From CAYWYR01 sp964462685 (GTDB taxonomy: Bacteria > Bacteroidota > Ignavibacteria > Kapaibacteriales > UBA2268): DNA of 42,585 bases. A program made the translations under genes and the position numbers. The stretch lies in assembly GCA_964462685.1 (NCBI GenBank), contig CAYWYR010000022.1, positions 1-42,585 of the forward strand. Reading direction: 5' to 3'. This document shows, in pieces, positions 1-9,500 of this stretch. The first letter of the stretch is position 1. Each line of letters starts with the position of its first letter. A model generated the notes under the pieces. The model was not told the DNA's origin and did no database searches. It saw only the letters and a program-made list of their open reading frames with translations.

Positions 1-69
1 GTAGATATAAAGATTATCCCAGCAATTCTTATATTGTTAAAAATCATAACAACATCTAGGAGAATATTG

Positions 70-561
70 ATGAGAAACATAATTATAGCTATTGCTGCTT
101 TTTTCGCAGTAACAGCATTCGGTAGCTATTCAGCCCTTGCTTATGAAGGCGATTTCAAGGCTGGTGGCGGTCTGGTTTTTGATTTTGACGATAGCGAGTT
201 GGGCATTGATGTAAGGGCATTATATTACTTTGCCGAAAAGTTAGCTATCCAAGGTGAGTTTATTTATTACTTTGCTGAAGGTGAGTCTACAGTATTGGGC
301 TTTAGCCCAAGTATAAGATACGACTTTGTTCAGTTATCCAAACTAACCCCCTATGCAAGGGTCGGTTATACTTTGATAAACTCTTCACTAAATGATGAAA
401 GCCAAAACTTGAATCGAATAAACGGTGTACTCGGAGTTGAATTACCTGTCTCTTCATTTAATCTGTATGGTGAACTGGATCTTGGTTATCAATTTTCAGA
501 CATTGAAGCACTTTCAGGTCTAAGATCTCAATTCCACGTTGGTGTTTTATTCGATCTGTAA
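70..561 (+). CDS. Small outer-membrane beta-barrel protein
   Basis: Predicted 163-residue secreted protein. It begins with a classic signal peptide: Met-Arg-Asn, then a hydrophobic stretch ending in SYSALA, with likely cleavage before YEGDF. The mature part is made of alternating beta-strand segments with aromatic residues (for example ALYYFAEKLAIQGEFIYYF and SPSIRYDFVQ) and ends in GVLFDL, a hydrophobic strand with a near-terminal aromatic residue as in outer-membrane barrels of the OmpW/OmpX size class. The start at 70 is chosen over the in-frame ATG at 34 because AGGAG at 58-62 lies 7 nt upstream and the signal peptide then starts properly. Specific function is not recognisable. It stands alone and is followed by a strong hairpin terminator. 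The barrel call is fairly safe; a named family is not. Confidence 0.75.
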   Translation: MRNIIIAIAAFFAVTAFGSYSALAYEGDFKAGGGLVFDFDDSELGIDVRALYYFAEKLAIQGEFIYYFAEGESTVLGFSPSIRYDFVQLSKLTPYARVGYTLINSSLNDESQNLNRINGVLGVELPVSSFNLYGELDLGYQFSDIEALSGLRSQFHVGVLFDL

Positions 562-604
562 ATCTAAAGAAAATAAGATTAAATAAGATAAAAAACAGAA
601 AAAG

Positions 605-642
605 AAAAGCCTGATATTATATTCAAATATCAGGCTTTTTTT
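605..642. terminator. Bidirectional intrinsic terminator
   Basis: AGCCTGATAT at 608-617 pairs perfectly with ATATCAGGCT at 627-636. The stem is followed by a run of T on the plus strand and preceded by a run of A, so it can end transcription of the plus-strand barrel gene and of the convergent slipin gene. Confidence 0.85.
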
Positions 643-684
643 ATAGTGCTATGTTTATTTTTCTATCTCTGGCATTCTAGAGAA

Positions 685-1503
685 TTAGATATCCGTTGTA
701 GGTGGCATTATCACTTCTGGGCTGTCATCACCCTCACCCGCATTCTTCTGCATGTTTTTTTTGAATGTATCCATAAAAGGAGTGAGTATTTCCATCGGTA
801 ATGGGAATATGGTTGTGGAGTTGTTCTCTGCGGCAATATCGTTCAGGGTTTGCAGATATCTCAACTGAAGTGCCACTGGGTGTTTCTCTATCAGCTTGGC
901 AGCATCGGTAAGTTTAGCCGAAGCCTCGAATTCGCCCGCTGCGTTTATAACTTTTGCTCTTCTTTCTCTCTCCGCTTCCGCTTGGCGGGCCATGGCGCGC
1001 TGCATCTCAAGCGGTAGGTCTATCTGCTTGACTTCTACCGAGCTCACCTTGATACCCCACGGTTCGGTATGGTCATCTATGATCTGCTGAAGCTTGTCGT
1101 TAAGCGACTCCCTTTCCGAAAGTAGCTCGTCCATTTCGGACTGGCCTAATACTGAGCGAAGTGTCGTCTGTGCTATTTGGTTGGTAGCATAAAGGTAATT
1201 CTCAACCTCGACTATAGCTTTTTCAGGTTCCAGAACCCTGAAATAAAGAACGGCGTTGACTTTTACCGATACGTTGTCTTTGGTGATTATATCCTGCGGC
1301 TGCACGTCCATGGTGATGGTTCTAAGCTGTACTTTCTCCATTTTATCCAGAAACGGTATAAGCACAAAGATACCGGGACCTTTGACACCAACGAACCTTC
1401 CCAGCCTGAAAACGACTGCTCGTTCATACTCGGTAATGATCTTGATACTCGAGAATAGTAGAAATACTATAAAGACTATGACGACTAGAAAAGGAATTCC
1501 CAT
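685..1503 (-). CDS. Slipin / stomatin-like SPFH-domain membrane protein
   Basis: The 272-residue protein has one N-terminal membrane segment (about residues 3-22) followed by an SPFH/band-7 domain. Slipin hallmarks visible are YERAVVFRLGRF, GPGIFVLIPF, KDNVSVKVNAVLYFRV and LRSVLGQSEMDELLSERE, then the charged helix MARQAEAERERRAKVI near residues 170-190 that forms the oligomerising coiled coil. Members of this family form large membrane-associated rings or cages and are linked to membrane microdomain organisation and protease control. In many bacteria an NfeD partner gene is adjacent; none is seen here. The tail PEVIMPPTTDI is unstructured. Family assignment is firm; the cellular role in this organism is unknown. 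Confidence 0.92.
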   Translation of the reverse strand: MGIPFLVVIVFIVFLLFSSIKIITEYERAVVFRLGRFVGVKGPGIFVLIPFLDKMEKVQLRTITMDVQPQDIITKDNVSVKVNAVLYFRVLEPEKAIVEVENYLYATNQIAQTTLRSVLGQSEMDELLSERESLNDKLQQIIDDHTEPWGIKVSSVEVKQIDLPLEMQRAMARQAEAERERRAKVINAAGEFEASAKLTDAAKLIEKHPVALQLRYLQTLNDIAAENNSTTIFPLPMEILTPFMDTFKKNMQKNAGEGDDSPEVIMPPTTDI

Positions 1504-1765
1504 ATTGCGGTCTCACTTTTTATGTTGATTGATGAATACAATATAAGAAAAAGAGAGATGAAAAGAGAGAATGTTATGATTTACTGCCGAGCTACTACGT
1601 AATTGTAATTAGGATATGAAACGATATTGATGTGACAAAGCGAATCGGGAAAGTTCTCAAATCAATCTTAATTCTATATAAAAACAAAATCAAGTTTAAA
1701 AGCTTCGATCTGATCCAAAGCAATCTGTAATTGTATTGAAAATATACATTTCCCCCAAATTCATA

Positions 1766-2653
1766 TTACTCCAAACCCGCCTCTTTAAGTGCCTTGCCGA
1801 ATAGTTCTTCTGTCTCCGGGTGCACTGGCATTAGCGGCAAGCGCAGATAGTTTTGGAGTTTGCCCATAGCCGAAAGTGCGTATTTGGCTGGGGCCGGGTT
1901 ACTTTCGATAAAATTCAATGCCATAAGATCCATAAGGCTGTAGAATACATCGTTGCACTCATCTATCTTCCCTTCCAAGGCGTATCTTACGCAGTCGCTG
2001 AACTGCTTAGGGGCATAGTTGGATATAACAGATATCACTCCGCTACCGCCCATATAGCAGATAGCTGGGGTCTGTGAGTCTTCACCGGATAGGAGCGTAA
2101 AACCATCAGGCGCGTGCCGGATTATCTCCATTATCTGTTCCAAATTGCCAGAGGCTTCCTTGGTACTTACTATATTCTCGCATTCCTCGGCTAGCCGTAA
2201 CTGTACTTCTGCCCCGATATTCACGATAGAGCGGCCTGGTACGTTATAGATGATAAGAGGAAGATCAACGTTTTCGGAGATTGTCTTATAGTGATGGTAC
2301 AATCCCTCTTGGCTGGGCTTATTATAGTATGGTGCTACGATAAGCGCTCCGTCCAGCGCATGCTCCTTTGCGAGAAAGGTAAGGTTGGTACTGCCTACAG
2401 TATCATTACTACCGCTGCCTGCGATTATCTTGAGCTTATCACCGCAGTATTCTTTGGCTTTTATATAAAGAGAGATTTTCTCTTTAGCCGTTAGCGTCGC
2501 CGATTCTCCTGTTGAACCTGTTATCACAACGCCGTCAACACCACCGTCTATCTGCATCTGCAGCAGTGCTTCAAAAGCATCATAATCGATGTTTAGGTTC
2601 TCATCAAATGGGGTGACTAAAGCTGTGTATGTTCCGGTGAAACCGTTTTTCAT
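1766..2653 (-). CDS. dapA: 4-hydroxy-tetrahydrodipicolinate synthase
   Basis: This cytosolic enzyme condenses pyruvate with aspartate semialdehyde in the diaminopimelate/lysine pathway. The 295-residue length is typical. Motifs in order are VVITGSTGESATLT (Thr48 in the catalytic triad), APYYNKPSQEGLYHHY (Tyr110), IIYNVPGRS (Tyr136) and STKEASGN, in which Lys165 is the Schiff-base lysine. All expected catalytic residues are present. The gene is separated from the slipin gene by about 260 bp, so it is probably its own transcription unit. No strong Shine-Dalgarno sequence precedes the ATG. Other members of the DHDPS/NAL aldolase superfamily share the fold, but the complete dapA motif set makes that the best call. 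Confidence 0.93.
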   Translation of the reverse strand: MKNGFTGTYTALVTPFDENLNIDYDAFEALLQMQIDGGVDGVVITGSTGESATLTAKEKISLYIKAKEYCGDKLKIIAGSGSNDTVGSTNLTFLAKEHALDGALIVAPYYNKPSQEGLYHHYKTISENVDLPLIIYNVPGRSIVNIGAEVQLRLAEECENIVSTKEASGNLEQIMEIIRHAPDGFTLLSGEDSQTPAICYMGGSGVISVISNYAPKQFSDCVRYALEGKIDECNDVFYSLMDLMALNFIESNPAPAKYALSAMGKLQNYLRLPLMPVHPETEELFGKALKEAGLE

Positions 2654-3528
2654 ATCAAGACCAAAGAATTACTGTATATATAGGTTACAATTTAACTAAA
2701 TATGTACATAATACAATCATGTAGTCCGTGCTCGCATAATAATATCGGTAACTATACTTATTTGGGTTGCTTGTCATTAGCTGTAGTTTATAATTGAGGA
2801 TGAGTTTGGTTTTGACGAATGTATTTAAAAATCGCAGACTATGAATAATACAGAAATCCTCAGAAGCGCTATACGGCTTACAGAAAATCCGCCGCCCTCT
2901 CTTCTTAAGTATAACTACTTATATAATAATGTCTATAGTGTGGCATTTGGATTGTCCAGTAATGAATGGATCATTAAAAGTACGATTAATGGCTCATAAT
3001 AACCATAATCAAGTCTTGTATGATGTAGCTGACCTTTTTTAATAAAGTGTGAAGGTATAAAAGACACCTTCTGACCTATGAATTAAAAAAGTTTTAAAGT
3101 TTGGGACAGCATTGACGATAATGGATTATGAAAAGCAGTATAGTATGCCGAGTAAAAGCTTCATAGCTGTTTCGGGATGCGTTTATAAAGAGGTTACCCG
3201 CATTATCACGAAAGTGGTTTTATGGATTTAAGCATGAAAAAGATAATTTTTAACATATCGAGAAGAACAACGGCGGCTACTACTATGATGTGCGGCCAGG
3301 TTCTACTCAGGGAGCCTACTTAAATGAACATAACCGCCTGCGGAAGACCCATAAGGGCTCCAGGAGCATAGCAAACCCGAGAACGACGCCTTCATAATAA
3401 GGCAACAACGACAGAATGAATGAAATATCGGCCGAGCGGGAAAAGGACTTCTAAACCAAACGCTTTTTGGCCGAAAGTAAAACGAAAGAAAAAATTATAA
3501 ACTTTCAATTAATATTAGGTGTAATAAT
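2654..3528. other. Gene-poor 875-bp stretch with short broken reading frames and a GC-enriched patch
   Basis: No full-length gene is visible between dapA and the first giant gene. Short open stretches occur in changing frames: 2841-2999 (52 codons), 3121-3231 (36 codons) and about 3250-3395 (contains GGYYYDVRPGS). From about 3260 to 3475 the sequence is clearly richer in G and C than the AT-rich flanks. A weak hairpin, CCAAA/TTTGG, lies at 3456-3470. The stretch could hold a decayed gene, a long leader for the giant gene, or a structured RNA; the sequence alone does not decide. The ribosome binding site for the giant gene, AGGTG at 3517-3521, lies 7 nt before its ATG. Confidence 0.5.
2841..2999 (+). 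CDS. Possible small ORF of 52 residues (unproven)
   Basis: An ATG-to-TAA frame of 52 codons begins MNNTEILRSAIRLTENPPPS and ends IIKSTINGS. It has no membrane segment, signal peptide or recognised motif, and no clear ribosome binding site. It may be a real small gene, a fragment of a decayed one, or chance. It is listed because it lies in an otherwise empty region. Confidence 0.18.
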   Translation: MNNTEILRSAIRLTENPPPSLLKYNYLYNNVYSVAFGLSSNEWIIKSTINGS

Positions 3529-6500
3529 ATGAATGCTAAGGCAAGAATAATGGTATTCGCCCTATTCATGGCAGGGATGCTTGGATTTGGCGGTATCGAC
3601 CTCCTAGCAATCGACTCCCAGCAAAATGGAAACTGGAACGACCCATCTACATGGGTCGGGAATGTTGTTCCTGGTGCCGGAGACGATGTTGTGATCAAGA
3701 CGGGGCACACGGTCACGGTTAATGCTGCAGTCGCCGCACAATCTGTAGAGGTAGAAGCAAACGCCGTCCTACGCCCAGACCTTTCCCCTTCACGTACTGT
3801 AGCCCTAGGTGGCAATCTTACAATAGATGCTGGTGGTACAATAAGCTACAATAACTCAACCGGCCGTCTATCTTGGACGATTACAGATGGTAACATAGCA
3901 AACAGTGCCACGCAGGCAGATGTATCTTTCGAGAACATCACAATTAACGGTACTACGGCTGCAAACACAAGCTTTATAGTATATGGTAATTTCAGTACTA
4001 CTGCNNNNNNNNNNNNNNNNNNNNNNNNNNNNNNNNNNNNNNNNNNNNNNNNNNNNNNNNNNNNNNNNNNNNNNNNNNNNNNNNNNNNNNNNNNNNNNNN
4101 NNNNGCAAATGTAACAGCCATAAATAATCTAGTTATTGATGGTGTAGTGACTACCGATGAAGATATTACTATAAACGGTAACTTAACAGTTAATGCTGGT
4201 GATTCCTTTACGGCAACTGCTGGTACTATAACTACAGCTGGTACTACAACTATAACAAATACTGGCGGCGCAGATGCTAATCTGACACTATTTAACTTAA
4301 CTGTTGATGGTGCTGCAACTACTACTGATCTTGCTACCGATGGTATAGTGATTGGCGGTAGTATAACTGTAGGCGACGATGATATATTAGATATGAATCA
4401 GCAAGATATCAATTTAATTGGTACTGGTACTATCACAAATAATAATACTGGTGCGAATACCTTAAGAATTAGCGGGAATATACTAATTAATGGTAACGCA
4501 AATATAACTTTAGGTTCTGGATTAACAACAGGTTCAGTTAATTCACCAGGTTATGTTGGAACTAATACCGGAAGTATTACTCTTAATGGTCCGAATGCAA
4601 CACTCAATACATCTACGTTTACAATTGCTACTACTGCAAGTACCACTGTACCACAAATTACTCTAACTGACGGTACTATAAGAACTGCTAATGCAGGTGG
4701 TCTTTTTGGTGCTACGGGAGCCTTCAACGTAGGTATAGCTGACGGTATGCGTATTGAAAATGAAATTAATTATGTATTTGAAAGAACTGATCTAACTACT
4801 CCATTAGCAAATCTCACGATGGCAGCTGCTAATTTAAGTGCTACAGGTGATGGTTCAGACGGTGCTACAGTAACTGCCATTAATGATCTTACCATTGGAG
4901 GTAATGTAACAGCTACTCAACTTGGTACAGCAGCTGGCCTAACTGTTGGTGGTAACCTTACAGTTGAAAATGGCGCTTCGTTGGATATATCAGCTGTAGC
5001 TGCCGAAGTTATCACGATGACTTCAACTTCTGGAACAATCACTAATAATGGCGATCCTGATGACCTTCAGTTTTCAAGCCTTGTAATTGATGGTGCAAGT
5101 GCTATTATAACATCAAACTCTAGCTTTGGTGTAACTGGTAGAATATCTGTTGGTGCTAATGATTCTTTTGTAGCATCAGCTCCATCCACTATTACTAACA
5201 CTACCACTGCTGTTGCTCTAGACAGAGTTACACCTGATGCTGAAACAAATGGTGTACTAACTTTCTTTAATTTAAATCTTGTATCTACGGGTGGAGATTT
5301 TGCTCCCGATGCAGATACGGATTATACAGTATCCAACAATTGGACTTTAAGTGGTGCAAATAATTATGTAGCAATCGCTACAGCGGAAGTAGATATGACT
5401 GGTGTTTCAGCTACTATAGAAACAAATGGTCAATCGGCTTCATTTGGTGTTTTAAATATTACCACAGGTGCTTCTGTATCGACTGATGACAATATTACTA
5501 TAGTTGGAACAGGAACTTTAGACAACGATGGTGAGTTTGAAATGCTTTCTTCTGGCACGCCAGATCTAATCTATGCAGCTGCTGGTATACTATCTGGAAA
5601 TGGAATTACTAAACTTTATGATCTAACATGTACCGGAGCAGTTACTGTTTCAGTTGCTGACTCCCTGTATATAAGAAATGATATATCGGACGGTGGTGCA
5701 GGTACTTATGGTCATACTGGAAATGGTATTTTGTATTTTGATGGTGCTACGTTGGTACCAGCTCAAGTTCCACAATTAGTAGATGTCACAACCTTCCAAC
5801 CAAAAGCGATGGTAATCCCTGAAGGTGCGGATGTAAACCTTGATGTTGCAACTGCTAACAATAATGATCCAAATATTACAATCAACGGTATTGCTGATAT
5901 AGATGAGGCAATTGCTTTAGGTAATACCGTAGCACCTAATAATGGTAGAATTACTATAACCGAAACAGCTGTTCTAGAGTTGGGTGTTGCTGGTGGCCTT
6001 GCTGGTGTATTTACTGGTGGAGCAAATTCAAGGATTATAGCGAGTCCAAACGCTAGCTATATATTTGATGGAGCATCTGACGCAATTGGAGTAGGTTTGA
6101 CAAATGTACAAGTTAACTTCGGTACTGGACTAAGTACAGATTATAATCAGTTAGGTGATGTTACAATATCAGTTGCTGTTGATGCTGCAGCTGGCGATAC
6201 ATACACAGTAAATGGCGATTTGATTATCACAAATACTGGTGATTATAATGATGTCACTGAGGATGAAACAGTTACTCTAGCTGGTACAGACAAAAGCATA
6301 CAAAATGCCAATGCGAATGTAACTGATCTTGTATTTAGAAACTTGACCATCTCTGGTAGTTACGATATGACAGGTTCAGTAGCTAATAGTGGATTCACTG
6401 TTGGTGCAGCAGCAAATGGTGGAGTATTAACAAATAATGGAAGTTTTGATGGTACTGGCCATACGGTTCTTGTCAATTCAAATGCTGCCGCTAACATTGT

Positions 6501-9500
6501 TAATAGTGCTGATCCAGATGATCTAATTTTTGGTACTTTGCAGTTTGCAACTACAGCTGCTAATACTGCAGCATCTTTTTATATCAATGAATTATTAGAT
6601 ATTGATATAGCCTTTACTGCTGCATCTCCAAGTACAATTTACTTTGGTGGCGATGTTGATGTCAATGGTGGTGCAGTACATACCTATCACAACATAAATG
6701 TTACAGCTGCAGGTGATGTAGACTTTTTAGCCGCTAGTACTAACGGCCCAATTATACACGATTCACTTGTAGTGGATGGGATATTGGTTGTCAATGGTAA
6801 TGCAATCGCTGATGTACTTACGATGGGTGGTGGTGCTGCTGAAACTTCCGTAATAAGCGGAACAGGTTCAATCAGCCTGTATGCATTGACTACAGATACT
6901 GATGCACTATCAACGTCATCTGACATTACAATTACAGGTGCTGTTGACCATACAATGAACTTTACAACTGCATTTACAGCAACTTCACCTTCTACCATTA
7001 CTATCGAAACGACAGGTGCATTCAACATTTTAGATGCCGCAGGAACTGCACCGACTTTCAACAACCTTGTAATTGCTGGTGCTGATACTAGAAACGATGC
7101 AGATTTCACAGTAAACGGTGACGTTACGGTTAATACTGGTGCTAGTTTTACCTCATCAGACGGTACTATTCTTTTTGATGGAGCAACTGATAAAAACATA
7201 GCAAATAACGGTACATTAACTTTCCACGATCTTAATATCGCAAATACTGCAGGTAACAATGTATCTACCATCACCAGTTTCAATGTCGATGGTAATGAAG
7301 CTGATTCGTTTGTTATTTTAGGTAGTGTTGGCGGTACATTCTCCGCTACAAACGGAACTGTAACATTCACTCGTGATTTAGGTGGTATCTCAAACCTTTC
7401 ACTTAATGCTAATCGCATGCAGTTTGCAGGTTTGTCATTTTCAGGTGCTAACAATACTCTAACAGCTGCTCACCTTATCAATGTTTCAGGTGATCTTACA
7501 TTTGCTAACACTGCGTCATTCACAGCGGGAGCTGGTAGCAGGATTACTCTGAATGGCCTGGCACAGCAAACAGTTTCAGTTAATGAAGGCATGGCATCAC
7601 AAGTAGTACTCGAAAATCTTGTAATGAATAATTCTAATGGCGCTAGGATGGCTAGTACAACTGCTAATCCTCTTGCAGAAGATGATTTCGTAATTGGCGA
7701 GAGACTTCTACTTACTCAAGGGGACCTAGACCTTAACGGTAATAATGTGATTGCATTTGATATCGCCGGTAACGCGAGACTTCAAGAAACACCAGGTAAC
7801 ACAGTAATAAACTCCGGTATTCCATCTTCTACTGGTTATCTGGCAGCAGGTAATAACGGTGGTGGTAATTTGATCAATAACAATATCGGAGGTCTTGGTG
7901 CCCGTATCTCTACTGATGCTGATCCTGGTAATGTTAGAGTAAGAAGATATGTTAAGCCTGCTACTGTAGGTGGCGAAGAAGGTATCAATAGAGTTTACAG
8001 AATTACATCTGATAATGCTGGCCTTAACTCAACTCTTACATTCACTTATGATGAAAGCGAGTTTGGCTCTAACGCTGAAGGCGATCTACTTGTATTCAAC
8101 TCAGCGGATATCAATGACGGAGGCGCTAACCCATGGGTTAACAGAGTGGCTACTGCTGATGCCGCGAACAATTCTTTCAGAACCAGAGGAATAGATACTT
8201 ATGCAGACTCAACTGTATTCTGGACTCTTGCAGCTCCGAATGTAGTTACTGCTACAGAAGTTACTGGTGATGTTAGAGGTATCGCTGCTTCTCCTCTGAC
8301 CGCGACACGTGATTCAGTAGTTCTCTACGGCTTGAAATTGACTCCAAGCGGCGGAGAGGTATTATTAGATACATTGATATTTGACTTTAGCAGAGCACTC
8401 AATGGTGGTACACCTGAATTTACAAATTATAGACTAGTTGTTTCTGAAGACAACGACTATAACACTACATCAGACAATACATATTATGCTCCTACTACTG
8501 AAGCTAATGCATCTGGTGGTGGTATTGGAAGTCAATTCGTCAGAATTGGTTTAGTAAACTCTGCGACATTACAAGAAAATGTCGATTATCATTACTTCCT
8601 ACTTGCGGATATTGCGGATAATGTTATCTCTACAACACCTGCTATAGCAGTATCAATGGATAACTTTGGTATTGGTTTATCTCAAGGTGTTGTTAAAACA
8701 TACAGCGAAGCTGGTACTAGCTATAGCTTCCGTCCAGGTTTCAGTATGGATTATGTTTCTAACGGCGTAATCGACGCACCGATAGTAGCTGGAGAGTCAG
8801 ATAATGTAATCTTCGGTTTCTCAATCGACGGTTCTTCACTGGCTTCTTTCACTGGCTTCGATCTAAACTTCTCTAGCGACATATCGAACGTTCTTGAAAA
8901 TCCAAGGGTAATACTATCAACTGATGCAAGTTTCACTACTGCGATCAATAATTCTACAGTAGCTTTATCATCTGCTACTGTTATTGATGAAGATATGATC
9001 ACATTCGTATTCAACTCTGCTCAGTCAATCAATACAACAGATAAATTCTACTTTATCGTTGCTGATGCCAAGGGCGGTATCGATGAGTTGACAGATGGTT
9101 TCACACCTGTACTGTATCATAATTCGATCAACTCTCCGACTGCTGGCCCAACTTACAGAAGAACGAACAACCTTACGGGTGTTTACTCTGATATGGTTTC
9201 TGGCCAAGACTATGATTTCGTAAGAAATACAGTTTCTGTATCACTAACTACAGATGGTATAGGTCCTATCCCAGCAGTAAACGGTAACATATCAGCTGGC
9301 GTGATCAACCAAACTCTTATGGGCTTCACACTTACTTCTGATAACGAAGTTGATGCATCATTCACAGGGCTGAGCGCTCACGCTACATTTGCATCAGGTG
9401 CGGCTGCCTCTAACTTCAGAGATTGGAGATTATGGAATGACGCAAACGGTAACGGTTATGGTGATACTGGCGAGCAAATCGCAGTTGGTACACTTAACCC

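Noticed and set aside
6687..7454. Long minus-strand open frame of 255 codons inside the first giant gene
   Set aside because: It is antisense to the repeat-coding strand; its Val/Ala/Pro/Ser-rich product mirrors the repeat codons and it has no start signal or domain.
4105..7500. Regular DNA repetition that could be taken for a CRISPR or satellite array
   Set aside because: The repeats are protein-level and degenerate at DNA level, with an open frame throughout; there are no identical repeat-spacer units.
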